Shown here: positions 49,440 through 63,350 of the stretch, in pieces
How positions within the stretch are numbered: position 1 is the first letter of the stretch
Layout: every line of letters begins with the position of its first letter
Assembly (NCBI GenBank): GCA_034766995.1
Contig: CM068322.1
Location: 32,437,939-32,501,938, forward strand
Direction of reading: 5' to 3'
Length of the DNA stretch: 64,000 bases
From: Acanthacorydalis orientalis
Taxonomy: Eukaryota; Arthropoda; Insecta; Megaloptera; Corydalidae
The notes under the pieces: generated by a model
Seen by the model: only the letters and a program-made list of their open reading frames with translations
What the model was told of the DNA's origin: nothing
Database searches by the model: none
Program-made: the position numbers and the translations under genes

Positions 49440-50465
49440 ATTGTTTAATGAATACATTATTAAATAACATTGCACGGAGATGTTCCGTGGTAACAGTACT
49501 GTTCTCCACCGTACATATTCAGTACGCTTACCTTTTACCCGGAAAACCCAGCGGAAAATGAAAGGTATATACTATACGAAACTGGGGAAAAGCTATGTTG
49601 AAAGGCAAAGGGAATCGCTTGACAGATTTGCGTATTATAATTAAGAAAACCGAATCCAGATTTCGTTCTGTGCCATAAAAGATAATTCGAAGCATTCTAC
49701 CTGAGGAATTTTCATTCGCAATCTGAGAAAATCGTCATCAGCAGTTACCTCATTGTTCTTGATATCTTGTTTTTGATGTTTATATATACACAAACGTATT
49801 ATAAATATATATACATATATATATATATAATTTGTATGTGGGTATTTATTATGTATGCATCGCTTCTATTTATGATATAATAAAGCTATTAGAACGATAC
49901 GAAATTGAAACGACAATTAAAATTTCCATTTGATATCGTGTTTATGTTCTTGACTAGATCTCTTTTGATACAGACTACGTTTCTTCTTCCTCCCAATGAA
50001 CAACGATACGTTATTCGAAAATTACTGACATATATCTAATAGAATATCTTACAAAGTCGCGATTCTAACAAACGTTCTCATTTGAACGATATGGATCGTT
50101 CGTTCTCTCGATCTCTTCATCAATTCAATGTATTTTCTGGCCGAATTTAATCGTTATTGTGTTTAATTTTTTCGCCGTATTTAATTCAATTACGTCGAGT
50201 ATCTGTCTCAATTATCGTTTTCCGTTTCGTTTATTTTCTTTATCGGAGCTCACTTAATTGTATATAAACTCATACTTTATAATAACAATGCCGGCCGTTG
50301 TCTGGAACTTTTCAAATTGGAAAAATTAGGTTAACCGATCAACGAAAGTTTGAACTGCGCTTTATTTATCTGTCAATTAGGGAAGAGAGTTACGTGAATC
50401 GATGAATATTTTAAGTGTATTGGATTAAACTCCTTTGTTTCAAACAAGAAAAATAAAAGAGCTTT
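49440..50465. other. Long G+C-richer island
   Basis: Two blocks of complex sequence, 49440-49760 and 49900-50465, surround a short AT tract (49805-49830). The second is CpG-containing and rich in TTAATT/ATTAA homeodomain-type words. No open frame of note on either strand. Candidate conserved regulatory block. Confidence 0.35.
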
Positions 50466-51234
50466 TTTAGTTCAAGCTGAATAAATACACATTTTCGTAA
50501 AAGAATTGTCATCACATTAAAAATTCTTTCTTTTTTATTATTATTAAAAAGTTTAAAATATAAAAAAATATACTCTTTTGTTATGTTTACAAAAGTATCA
50601 TTTTTATATATTATTAAGTATTGTTATACTTAATAATTTGATGACGAATCTATCATCTTTAAACCATAAAGATATAAAAAATCAATAGTAAGATTTAAGG
50701 TTTTCTGTCACTTAGTGCTTTAAAATAACAGAATATCAATTGAAATGCTCATAAGAAATAATCAGAGGTTAATAATCTATTTATGTACCTTTTATATGAA
50801 TTTTAAGGAATAAGAAACCATTGATAGAAGTAACTACAAGTATTTTTCCCCACTAGTCAAAAAATAAAATATTATCACTGTTGTACACACTGGTATAACA
50901 ATCCTATTGATCCATTAATAATCGTTCTATTTACAAAACGATTCTTTTTATATACATTTTGGTACTTAATTACAATTTTTATCTTATTTGAACCTTGATC
51001 ATAATTTTAATATAACTTCTTTTTGTAATTTTGCAGCTCTTTAGTTGATTATAAATAAAACTTTCTATTTATATCTTTCTATAATAATTATTGACAACCA
51101 TTAATTGAATTTTATTTTCTATTAAATTAATCCCTTTTATTTAAATTGTTTATAATTATGCTAGGAATATATTAAATTCTATATTATTTACAATATATTC
51201 CTGACTCTATGGCTAATAAACTTGCATAAATGAA
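50466..51234. other. A+T-rich filler with a perfect 12-bp hairpin
   Basis: ATTATTAAGTAT-TGTT-ATACTTAATAAT at 50610-50637 is a perfect inverted repeat. No gene recognised. Confidence 0.5.
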
Positions 51235-51480
51235 TTCTTCTTTTGATCTAAAAGTATATAAAAAAGCTGATCAAAAATGTTTAATAAATAATAATTGATT
51301 GTTGTTTATGTGCATTAAGACAGTGATTCTGTAATTTTTAGACTGGGAAAGTACAGAAAAATCTCAATTAGAAAATAAGAAACAATCAAAAATGATTAAG
51401 AAACATTTATTGAACCATTTTGATTAAAATGTTTTGTGTAATGTGTGAAATAAAAGAAAAATCAATTTATGGAAATATAT
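51235..51480. mobile_element. Foldback family copy 16 (both arms)
   Basis: The left arm holds GATCAAAAATGTTTAATAAA, ATTAAGACAGTGATTCTG and GTACAGAAAAATCTC. The right arm holds CAATCAAAAATGATTAAGAA, ACATTTATTGAACCATTTTG and GTGTAATGTGTGAAATAAAA. The two arms are joined with almost no spacer. Confidence 0.65.
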
Positions 51481-52149
51481 TATTCTCAGATCATGTTTTT
51501 AATATGAAAAATGATTTGAAATTATAATTATTTCTAACACTTTAACGTTTCTAATTATCAGCGATATCGATTGAGCTTTTTAATAAAATTCTACAACATT
51601 AATTAGTTGATAATTTGTTAAAAAAATTCAGTATTTATGTTAATTGAACATTTAATTTGTTTAACTATCTTTATTATTTATTTTATATTCTGTTCAAATT
51701 TTATAATTATATTTATTATTTTTTTTAACTAGTTTTCTTATAAGTAATTTATTTAAATATTTATCAAACTTAAAAATATTTTCAGATAGAATAAAATTAT
51801 TATTCTTTGTTTCATTAAATAGTAAAAAATCAAATATTCAAATTTTTTTCATGTTGTATATCAACAAGTATTTTTCTAATAATAATAAAAATATTATAGA
51901 ATTAATTTAAAACATATATGAATTTTTTTTAAATAAAAATTCAACAAAAATATTTTCACACAACTGTTTGAAACATATTTTTACTCAGTTCTAGCTGATG
52001 ATATATTAAAACTATTTAGTTTTATAAAAAAAATTCACATGTATGTTTGTATTATAAATATTAAACTAATTATTTTATCAGAGTTGAAAAATCTTTTAAA
52101 TTTGTGTTTAACATAACACACAAATTCACATTTGCATGTTTACATAGAG

Positions 52150-52152
<3 letters not shown>
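51481..52152. other. A+T-rich filler, no gene seen
   Basis: Nothing noticed. Confidence 0.5.
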
Positions 52153-52205
<53 letters not shown>

Positions 52206-52210
52206 ATGTA
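52153..52210. repeat. (AT)n-(GT)n compound microsatellite
   Basis: AT tract ending in GTATGTGTGTGTGTATG. Confidence 0.95.
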
Positions 52211-52489
52211 ATATAAAACAAAGGTAATGAATGAAAAATTAGGTTTTATTTAATAATGACTCATCTACACTTTATTTATAAGTTCTTAAAAAATATCAAG
52301 ATTTAAAAAAAAACACTTAGTATAGTAAATGTAATTGACAGTTCAAATTTGACCCATTTTGTATACCATGAAAATGATTAATAAAAATCGAAAAATAACA
52401 CAATAAGAGAAAAACTATGACCATGTTTTCGCAAATCGATACAAATATTTTTTCATATCGAGAATCAATTATAATGTGTCAATGTTGAA

Positions 52490-52865
52490 AGTAGAAGAAA
52501 TGGTAAACATAATCTTTGAAAGCTTGAACACGAATGTAGCAACGTCATTACTACCAACAACAACATTCTCTTCGGTACTAACTTCAGTGCGTTGTCGAAG
52601 TTCAACGCTAATGTAATATGGATTTATTTAACCGTTCCGGTATTATATGAAAAATGAAAGTTCTTATATAACGCACAAGTGGAAATCGAAATATGTGTGT
52701 GCATTATATACATATGTGGATGAGTGTATTCATACATTGTGGTGGAAACAAATATTTACATATAAAACAGACGATGAACAACGAATCGGAACATTGAAAA
52801 AATAGAGTTTTTAGAGTTCAAGTTTGTTTAAAGCTTCGATTTAAAATTTTCCTCGTACAATATAC
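52490..52865. other. G+C-richer island
   Basis: Moderately complex sequence with CpG steps, no open frame recognised. Confidence 0.3.
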
Positions 52866-53396
52866 ATATGATTATATATATATATATAGCTTATATCAAC
52901 ATCAAAAAAAGTTCCGGATTTTCTTTTTTAAAAATTACTTTCAAGTTTGAAACTCTGGAACTTCAAAACAAATTTTATTGAAAATGTTGCTTTCTTAGTA
53001 ATTATTTTCAAATATTTCTTAAGTTCTCTAGTTTCTAGCTTGAAATATATTTCTTAAACTATTAAACGAATATTTTCATTGATAACATGTTTTTTTACCA
53101 TTTAATGTTTACTAATGATGATAGAAAAATATTTTCTGAGAAACAGTTCAGTTTTCATTATTATTAATGTCTTTTATTTTTGTGTCCGTTATTCGAAATC
53201 ACTTGAAATTAAATCTTGAGAGCACTGTTTACTAATCCTTATTTTGAACTCTTTCACTAACTATATATCTGGAAATTTTGAATGTTAGAATTAGTCTTAA
53301 AAAAAATTTAAGGGGCTTGGAGAATTATATTAAAACGTTTCTATGCCATTTTCATATTTTATAGTAAGAAAGTGTATTAGTTGTGATATTAATATT

Positions 53397-53438
<42 letters not shown>

Positions 53439-54049
53439 ATGTGTGATTATGTAATCAATAATTGAAATAATAATTAATACTCTTCAAAGACAACTCTTCT
53501 AAATACTGATAAAAAATGCAATAACTGTGACAATTGAACTATTTCTTATATATTTTAATCTCATGGATCAGATTGGTGCTTTATATGTGTACTGGCTTCA
53601 AAAAAATATGTATAATGATTAATTTACAAAAGATCTCATTCTAATTTTCTTTCTATTATACTTTTAACTTTACCAGTTTCGAAATCTACTGAAACTACTT
53701 TTTATCTTCAAGTAACTGTTATTGATTTATTTTTCTATTCAGGTGTAGTTTATGATTGTTTTATAGAAATCTTAGAGGCCACGTATGAATCATTTCTTTT
53801 ATGATCGTTATTTATTTTTATTATCTTCAGGTAGATTTCAGACCCAAGTTCTAAATCTAGCTGAGGACAACGAAAGTGAAGTCGTATAATAAAAGAAACG
53901 AACTCATCATCGACTTTCAGCGTCTTCAAGTAGATTCGTTGTATTATTAATATACTAGTCAGATTTATATACAAGTTTTCATTTTTATTTTTCAAATGTA
54001 GTTTTAATTCTAAATTTTAAAATTACAGTTTTGACATTGACTTTATATT
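52866..54049. other. A+T-rich filler with AT tracts
   Basis: AT tracts at 52873-52889 and 53405-53437. An 81-codon minus-strand frame (53750-53995) without a recognised domain lies in a slightly less A+T-rich stretch. Confidence 0.45.
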
Positions 54050-54325
54050 CTCAAATAAATTATTTTTCAACCTAGAAATCATAACACATTTCTCTTTTTC
54101 CTGGTTAAAAATGTTCAATTATTATTAATTTTTTTGATTCCTATTTACATCTATTTTGCAGATAATTTCAGCTTCATTTTTTATTCCTTGTCGTTCTAAA
54201 GATTTTAAAATCATCTTCCAAATGCTTACAAGACACAATCAAATAAAACAATAATAATTTATTGAAGGTTTCTTAGCGTTAAATTTTTTTTGTGGTTTAT
54301 AAAATGAAAAGATAATTAATTTGTG
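54050..54325. mobile_element. Foldback family copy 17
   Basis: The left arm holds CTGGTTAAAAATGTTCAATT and GTCGTTCTAAAGATTTTAAA. The right arm holds AATAATAATTTATTGAAGGT and TTTTTTTGTGGTTTATAAAA. Confidence 0.55.
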
Positions 54326-54339
54326 CACTTTAAATAATA

Positions 54340-54480
54340 GTTCAGATATGTCTGTACTATTACTCACTAGGGATAATGGAGTTTAAATAGAAAAAAATAA
54401 TAAATAATCAATTATTGAACATTTTACTTGGAAATCAAACGTACGATTTGAATGAATATCTATCTGTGAAAATGTTAACT
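54340..54480. mobile_element. Foldback family, extra right arm (copy 18)
   Basis: TACTCACTAGGGATAATGGA then AATAATCAATTATTGAACAT and TTTACTTGGAAATCAAAC. It follows copy 17 directly, giving two right arms in a row. Confidence 0.55.
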
Positions 54481-54769
54481 AGAAATCAACTCATAGAACA
54501 AGTCGATCTGAATATTTTTTTATTAATTTGAAATAAATAGTGCTGAATTATAAAATTATATTTTTATTATTTTTCTCATTAACACAAAAATAATAATAAA
54601 AATATCGCCATTGGTTTATGTAATCAGTGCATCAGTTCATTAAATATAATTGGACTTTTCTGTCTTAAAAAATAAATAATTTGTAAGCTAGAAAATTAAT
54701 TACATATTTTTCATTAGTTGTATTTGAAAAAAATCGTTGAGATAGAATGTAGTTAAATTATCGTGGCTA

Positions 54770-54860
54770 AATTCATTTTTAGTAATTAATTTTTTACTGA
54801 TTTCAAATATTATAATCAAAAATGTGTAATAATTGATCTTAATCACTTCGTATCTCAATC
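54770..54860. mobile_element. Foldback family, single arm (copy 19)
   Basis: GTGGCTAAATTCATTTTTAG (outer end), TTTTACTGATTTCAAATATT, then TAATCAAAAATGTGTAATAA. It preserves the outer terminus well. Confidence 0.55.
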
Positions 54861-55953
54861 ATTTAATTACATATTAAATTCTAATATACAAAAAAATGTT
54901 ATTGCTTTACCAGAAAATTTTGTTACAAATTTCGGTTTTAATTTTGATTTATTACAAATTGTAGTACGATAAAATTGTAGTAATTATTTAATTGACTTTA
55001 TTTAAAAGAAGATATACTTGAAAAGATTAAAAACTCATAAATCATTCTATGAATAAAATTCATTACGTTATAATATTACTTGGTTATAATTATTCGAAAA
55101 TTAATAAATGATTTATAATAATGTTCAGATTACATTAATTTAACATATCATTAGTAAATTTTAAAATGTATAAAGTGTGTAATTTTCTTTATAGAAAATT
55201 AATTGTATATTAAATTAATCGTATATTCGAAATATTTATTAATTGAGATTAATCATTTGAAAAAAAACTGGCTTAATTAAGAATTATATAAGAGAATTTA
55301 TTCAGAATATTATTTAAAAAATATTTTTATTAATAATAATATTTGGATTTTACATTTTTCACTCGAATGTAAGGAAAAAGAATTTTTTGTTAAATTCTAG
55401 CAGTTTCTACAAGAATTCATCTGTAATTTAGTTAGTTTTTAATTATTTCTCTCTCACTCTCCCGTATCTGATTTTGTGACTCTTATATGAAACTTTTTTA
55501 GTTATAACAAATTTATTTTCATTATCAAATTACACATAGAATATCATAATAAATCACTTTCATCATATTAAAAATATAAATTTCAACATAAACATATAAA
55601 TTTAATTCCCTATTTAAAATGTTACACCGAAAATAAATTTATTATAAAAAAATCTCATACTAGGGGCATGAAATCGTGTATAATTATCATCACTTGTCCA
55701 GTATACGAAACTAATAAAAATAAAATTAAAATTAAACATATACTGTAATAAATTAAAATAAACAACGGTATAAAAACGCATGAATGTTAATGAATCTGAA
55801 GTATTTTTAATAAACTAAATAAACAGCAACCCAAATAAATTTCAAATTCCATTAAACAAAACATACAATCATGTTGTAATTATATATTTTCAACAATATT
55901 ATCTTGGATAGTAATTATAGTTTTGTTTTCCATATACACATTTAAATATTTAA

Positions 55954-55999
<46 letters not shown>

Positions 56000-56711
56000 A
56001 ATATGTAATATTTATAGATAGATAGATAGATAAAGATCGTAAATAGACATCCAAATATTTGACAACTTAACAAAAGCATTTCGGAACGAGACCGTCATAC
56101 ATATTTTATATTGAAAAGAACGTAAAGGTATTATATAAGGAAATGTAAAAAATAAAGATATAGAGAGCTTTTAAAGCACAAGACGAAATGATTATTGTCA
56201 ACGTATGTGAAAATAACAAGCTACTATTTATATATTCAAAAATAGAACATGTAGAGTATTTACTTTCTACATATGTACCTTTTTTGAAAGATTGTAAAAA
56301 GCCAAGTACTTAGTTTTATTCTTGGAAAACGAGCTTGAATATCAAATAAATTAATTATAGTACGGTACGGGTATATTTCAGGAAAAAAACGTACATATTT
56401 ATTTTCCATTATTTACATTTCTTCTACTTTTATTTTTTTCATTCTAGTATTTATAGCATTTTCTTGATGATAAACCTGTTTTATATTAGTAAAAAAATTT
56501 TATTTTCTTTACTGATTTTAGAATACTCTGAAGTAGATTTTTTTTATTTTTACAAAATTTATAACTGTCTATTTATCTTAGTCAATAGTTATAAGTAATT
56601 TCAATAGAAATTGTTAATTAATTAAAGAAAGTAAATGTGTACTTGCAACTTATAGAGTAGTTCAAGTTATATACAGAAGTTTTCTTCAATGTTTGTTCTT
56701 TACATACATAC

Positions 56712-56755
<44 letters not shown>

Positions 56756-57395
56756 CTATTTATAGTAAAATATCTAATAACAATCATGAATATAATTCCA
56801 TATTTCAAATCTAACATAATATTATTTTATAGACATGTATGAATCGTTTACTTTTTTACTCATTCGCATGCATTTATTTTGAAATTTCATTTACAAGAGG
56901 AAATATCGTTTTTAATAAAATGTGTAATATATTTCTTTTTTTCGATTAGCTTAAACTAAGATTATTTATTCCTCACAATATGAAATTCTAGTTTTTCATT
57001 TTGTTGTCATCGTTTTAAAATTTCGTTCATATTCCAATAGTTTTATGAATTCTGTTCAATATAAACGTGAACGTTTATTTATAAGCATTGATTAATGTGT
57101 TAGGAACTATATTCATTAATTAAATTACAACACGTTTTGAAGCATGCTTTGTCTATAAATTATAATTAAAATGTATGCAAATATATTATAACTAATAAAA
57201 TAAATTATCGGTTGTCATTAAACTGTTCAATATTTACATGAATACATGTACAAATAATTAGAATAAATAAAATTCGCAAATATGTACGTTGATGGATTAA
57301 TAGTTCTAGTATAATGTGTTAAAATATATATTTTTTATCATAATATATCAGTCTGTAACTGAAAAATGGTTCCGCCGCTATGCTTGCATTTAATT
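54861..57395. other. A+T-rich filler with microsatellites
   Basis: AT tracts at 55954-56000 and 56701-56752; a short (GATA)n run near 56017-56033. No gene or repeat family recognised in between. Confidence 0.5.
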
Positions 57396-57400
57396 CATGC

Positions 57401-57480
57401 TCTGATTGGTTGATATGGGTCAAGTGATCTCTATTCTGATTGGTTGATATCAGTCATATGATCAGTGTTCTGTTTGGTGA
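57401..57480. repeat. 34-bp tandem repeat, about 2.4 units, each with an inverted CCAAT motif
   Basis: TCTGATTGGT starts at 57401 and 57435, and the variant TCTGTTTGGT at 57469, giving an exact 34-bp period. The first two units carry ATTGG (CCAAT on the other strand) followed by TTGATAT and GTCA. Confidence 0.85.
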
Positions 57481-57645
57481 TGAGTAAAAAGATTGTTACT
57501 TATTTTGACATTGTATTTTGTTATGTTAATTTATAAACTCGTCCAATTACAATTGTGCAGTTTAAATTTTTTGCGGATTATTTGTTTGCATAATTTTGTA
57601 AATTTCTGTTATTTGTTAGGGGGAAAGCTAGGAGGATGCAGAACC

Positions 57646-57650
<5 letters not shown>

Positions 57651-57707
<57 letters not shown>

Positions 57708-57708
57708 A
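57651..57708. repeat. (AT)n microsatellite
   Basis: About 58 bp of AT ending in ACACAC. Confidence 0.97.
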
Positions 57709-58148
57709 TTTATAAAATAAATTTATATCAAAATGAACATTTGGAATAAAATGAATATTCCTAAAGATAAAAACTTTTTTTTATAAACGGAAAAATTTAA
57801 AACGGTGTATCAGTTATGTGGGTTTGAATTGCTTTTGATGTTCTTTTCTATTTATTATTCGAAACGTTTTCACTGAATTAAAAAAATATAAATTCGATTT
57901 TGAAATGCTGAAATACAAACATAATTGTGAAAATCGTGAACGGTTTTTTTTTCAATTTTCGCTGAGTATCGTTATTATTTTATATAAAAAAATCTACACA
58001 CGTAAATTAGTTTTGTTGTTAATTGATAGAGAATTCTTTATACGAATAAAACAGTTAATTGTGTTTAATGAAATGAAATATAAATTGTTTAATACGGAAT
58101 ATAAAATCGAATCGATGAATGCTGCTTTCACACTTTTTTAAAATATTT

Positions 58149-58183
<35 letters not shown>

Positions 58184-59089
58184 TGTAATCATAATACACT
58201 TTTAAAAATATAAATTATACTATTTTGAAATAATGATCTTGTTTTATAATAAAAGTAATTCCATTTCTAGAAAAAATCGTCCAGAATCAGTTGAGTCTTT
58301 TCTAATGTGCGAAAGATCTAAGATGTTTGCTCTAGAGGACAAAACTGGCAATAAGATATTATATGGAACATTTAAATCGTTTAAGTTTGAGATTTTAATG
58401 ATTTCTCTCACAGTATTGATAAAAAAGAAGTTGTTTATTTGGGTATGATAATGTCCTGCCTTGCAAATTATTTATATTTTTAATTTTTTAGCATAAAATG
58501 GTGTTGAAGTTCTTTATCATTTAATTCTACATTTAATTTGTCATGTTCAAGACAATCTTTTGTTCTTTCAATTTAAAATCAAAAACTTTCTTTGAGAACA
58601 TTGAAACGATTCGAAAAGCTTCGTAAGGTGTCTTGTCTATCTCTAAGCAATTTCAGTAATGAGTTTAAATATTTTATGTCAATGTAAGTAAGTGTAATAG
58701 AATTACTTAGTATAGATGAAATGTATTTCTAATACGCAATGAAAAAATAAGTACTACGAGTTTGTTTTTTCAAAAAAAAAATAAATAAGCTTGAATAAAT
58801 GTGAAATAGATTGTATATTAATAAATTAATAAAATTAAACCGAAGAGATAAACAGTAATTAATTTTTTGAAGAAAAATATTTTTAGTTTTATAATGCAAT
58901 ATTTTTTAAATAACAGCCATATCTTTAAATATACTAATTCTTATTTATTAAATATCAATTTTATACCTTTTATGGAAGAAAAAAATATTTAATAGTTTTT
59001 AAAAATACCCTTTTATTTAATGGAGCTTCAAAGTATTCATGCAAACGACAATATAATTTATAACCAGTGATTAAATTAAATACATAACA

Positions 59090-59090
<1 letters not shown>
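57709..59090. other. A+T-rich filler, no gene seen
   Basis: AT tract at 58152-58179. + frames at 57905-58141 and 58233-58448 are free of microsatellite but show no recognised domain and no splice context. Confidence 0.45.
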
Positions 59091-59129
<39 letters not shown>

Positions 59130-59150
59130 CATATGTGCATGTGTGTGTAA
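59091..59150. repeat. (ATCT)n-(AT)n-(GT)n compound microsatellite
   Basis: ATCT repeats, AT tract, then ATGTGCATGTGTGTG. Confidence 0.9.
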
Positions 59151-60310
59151 ATGTTTCAGTATATATGAAACATCGATTCTCTTGCGGTTACCATAGTTAA
59201 CCAACACTGAATGCTCGACCACCTGGGAATACCTCATGACAATGTCATTTGCTAACCAGCCAAGTCACAATTAAGTCTAGTATATAGGAGCTGCACTAGT
59301 TCCACATCCTTTCTCTGAAGTCAATTTCAAAACTAATAGAATATTCTTCAGTATATTTCTTCCATAGAAATATCATTGCATTTAGACTGTTCATTCAATT
59401 TACAGTAATCATAAAACAGTTTTAAATAAAACCGTCTTAAAAATACATTCATGCAGTAAACAAATATTATTCTTTACTTTTATCAGTTTTAAAGAGAAAT
59501 ATTTTAACTAAGCAAGCTAATCAATGAAAATCATTCCTTATAAATGTATCATTTTCGTATTAGTTTATTTATATACTTTATAACTTCTCTCTCCCCCTCT
59601 TATATATATATATATATAAAGTTTTGTTAAATGAAAACAGTAAACTGCTCTTTCGTATAAACAAGTCAGTCGTCTTTTGCAAAATCCATCAATCATACTT
59701 AATTATATTATTAAAGTAATTGACCGATGGAGGAAAAGCTCGAAAAACAGATATTTGAAAATTATTAAGCTTCAGTGCTTTAGTTCTAATTGAATTTTCA
59801 GCAAACATATTTTTTTGTTCACTTAAATCATCCGATTTAATTCTGAACGATTAATAAACGTCATTAATGATCGTTAACTTTCTATTTTTTAATATTTTTT
59901 TTCAAAAAATACTTATTTCCTTTTCATGTCATTTATAAAATGTGCATCTAGATACTTCCGTGGTAAATTTTTAATAAAATTTCTCTTAAATAATTTTCAA
60001 GTAAGATAACAGATATTAGAGATATTCTGTAATGGTTCTAATCGACGAATAACTTTTCATCCACCATTTATTTAAATAAATATACTAATTTCTCGAATCT
60101 TGTCTCTTGTTGAAATATAATCCAACAGTAGTCTGTTTACATTTTAAACAAAATTAATAGGATTTGAAACAAAAACCGACCATACTTCAGACAATGTATA
60201 ACGGAAGTTATTTAATTTGATTCTATTTAAACATTGTTACTGTTTTTCTTCTAGTAAATACCACAAAAGTAATTACATAGCTTGTGGCATTACTAAATAT
60301 TTTATATACG

Positions 60311-60351
<41 letters not shown>

Positions 60352-60635
60352 CGAGTATTATTATTTATATTTAAAATATTTACTTTGAACATGGCTTTAA
60401 AATATTTTTGATTCTTGAGTGTTATTTCAATCGAAATAATTAGTTTCACATAATTAGTTTTATGTATAAAATTTATTTTATATTAATTAAAAAATGGCCG
60501 ATATGAAATATTTACCAAAGAAAACCTTTGGCTCTCTAAGTTTAAGGATTCCCACTGAATTATAAATAAATATTTTAAATTTATGTTAAACTTAAATAAT
60601 TATGAAGTTATTCTTTTTTCTTTTGTGTTGAATTT

Positions 60636-60638
<3 letters not shown>
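59151..60638. other. A+T-rich filler with one complex patch
   Basis: The patch at 59160-59320 is of mixed composition without an open frame. AT tracts lie at 59601-59619 and 60312-60351. No gene recognised. Confidence 0.45.
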
Positions 60639-60699
<61 letters not shown>

Positions 60700-60706
60700 T
60701 ATATAC

Positions 60707-60761
<55 letters not shown>

Positions 60762-60774
60762 CAGATATATATAC

Positions 60775-60869
<95 letters not shown>

Positions 60870-60890
60870 AAGAGAGAGAGAGAGAGAGAT
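60639..60890. repeat. Longest microsatellite: (AT)n with ACAT interruptions, then (GA)n
   Basis: About 230 bp of AT with repeated single C changes (ATACAT), closed by about 19 bp of GA repeats (60871-60889). Open frames on both strands here are artefacts. Confidence 0.97.
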
Positions 60891-60984
60891 TCAATTTAAG
60901 ATTCTACATAAAAGTATTAAAAAATCTCAAAAATTAAAAAGAAACGTGTTATTTTTTAATTTTAGTGATTTATAAATTGAATCA

Positions 60985-61839
<855 letters not shown>

Positions 61840-61840
<1 letters not shown>

Positions 61841-62460
61841 TCGATAGATAACTTCAATTATACAAGCCTTTTGTTTCGTAAACGCAATTTACCTAACAAA
61901 TCGACCAACTATTATACAGAATGAACCACTGTAATTAATTACAGTGAGTTAGTTGATTGTTAGTCATAGGTTCGACCGCTGTCCATGCATTGATAAAAAG
62001 CTTACAAACTAATGTACACGTACGCACGCGCAAGTACATTCACACGCAAACGTTTACTCGCTCGCTTGCACGCACGCACAAACACATTCAACTTACTAGT
62101 GTGGGTAAATCTCTGTAATTATTACTGGGGTCCGCACTTCAACTTTTTGAAGCGTACAAAACCCATATTGATACCCTAAATTATTATTCATTATACTCGT
62201 GAATTATTTAATTATGATCACGTTGAATTATTTTCCATTCGAATGCAATCGAACTGATTATTTTATATGCTAATTAAGTGAATTCGCCGTGAAACGATTG
62301 TGATTTATTCTCGTTTTTAGTTTAATGATGATTTCATTAAAGTGTTTGTTCGTTTATTATTTTCATTACTGTATGAAATTCATTATTTTAGGTTCCGTTC
62401 AATCTGTTTTAAATTGCAGTTGAAACAATTATTCAGATAACGTGTATTTATGTCCCTTTC
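61840..62460. other. G+C-richer island with a homeodomain-type palindrome
   Basis: Complex sequence with no open frame. It contains a perfect 20-bp palindrome, CACTGTAATTAATTACAGTG (61927-61946), a CAC/CGCA-rich stretch (62019-62085) and many ATTA/TAATTA words at 62110-62340. This looks like a regulatory or conserved non-coding block rather than a gene. Confidence 0.4.
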
Positions 62461-62489
62461 TCTCATATATTTATATATATATATATAAG

Positions 62490-63074
62490 GTTTTAATTCA
62501 TTTAATATTTTTCACAACATGAAAAAACGATTGAAATATTTTTTTGATTGGGTTTCAATGTACTGTTTCTTTTTGTATGTCTTCATGAAAAAAAAAGCAT
62601 TTTTATATTGAATAGATTAATGAATAAACGACAATAAATTACAATATGGATATTTATTAAAGAATATGATTTAATCAATTCCGGAATACTGATACTGTGT
62701 TTGAAATTAAATTAGAGAAATATTTTTTCAAAAAAATACTTCTTTATAGAGATATTTGTGATTGCATCCTCGAATGTTAATTTGCTAGTTTTATCATAAC
62801 AAGCATTTAAATATGCTTGAAATGAGAAATCGTATAGAAATAAAGCTGTTATTTCTTTTCGAAAGAATTATCACTGAATTTAATCTTTTAAAAATAAAAA
62901 TTAAGTCAACTTAAACAATAATATGGAAATTTAGATCGATATAAGTAGTAATATGAAAAATTAACAAGAAGAAAAACAGGTCTAGTCGACATGTATTAAA
63001 AAAATAGATCTGGATATCAAAATTAGAGACATATAAGAAATGTTTACATGACATACGAAATTGTGGTCGAATTT
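62490..63074. other. A+T-rich filler, no gene seen
   Basis: A small near-palindrome CAAGCATTTAAATATGCTTG lies at about 62801-62820. Confidence 0.45.
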
Positions 63075-63350
63075 AATTTTCACAAATTAATTTTATTCAC
63101 CCTATAAACCATAGTAAAAGTTATAATCATAAATATTCAATTTTGATCGATGCTTTGTCTGTTTCAATGGCGATTCTTTCATCTTTCAATTATTAAATTA
63201 CACAATAATTGGAATTTTTATATTTTAGCGCTATGTTGATAATGAAATTGGAACCAAAATACTCAAAAAGATATTAAAGTGATTCATAATCAATTATTGA
63301 AAATTTTTGGTTATATTTTTTTATAGTTTCTATTCTGAATGAAAGATTCT
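63075..63350. mobile_element. Foldback family copy 20 (both arms, diverged)
   Basis: The left arm holds CACAAATTAATTTTATTCAC, CTATAAACCATAGTAAAAG and TAATCATAAATATTCAATTT. The right arm holds CATAATCAATTATTGAAAAT and TTTTTTATAGTTTCTATTCT, GAATGAAAGATTC. Confidence 0.55.

Noticed and set aside
53723..53752. Polypyrimidine-CAG-GTGTAG as a second recursive splice site
   Set aside because: The donor half (GTGTAG) is far from consensus, so it was not counted beside the site at 30898.
61955..61980. GGTTCGACC-like word as a tRNA T-arm
   Set aside because: No matching acceptor, D or anticodon stems could be placed around it.
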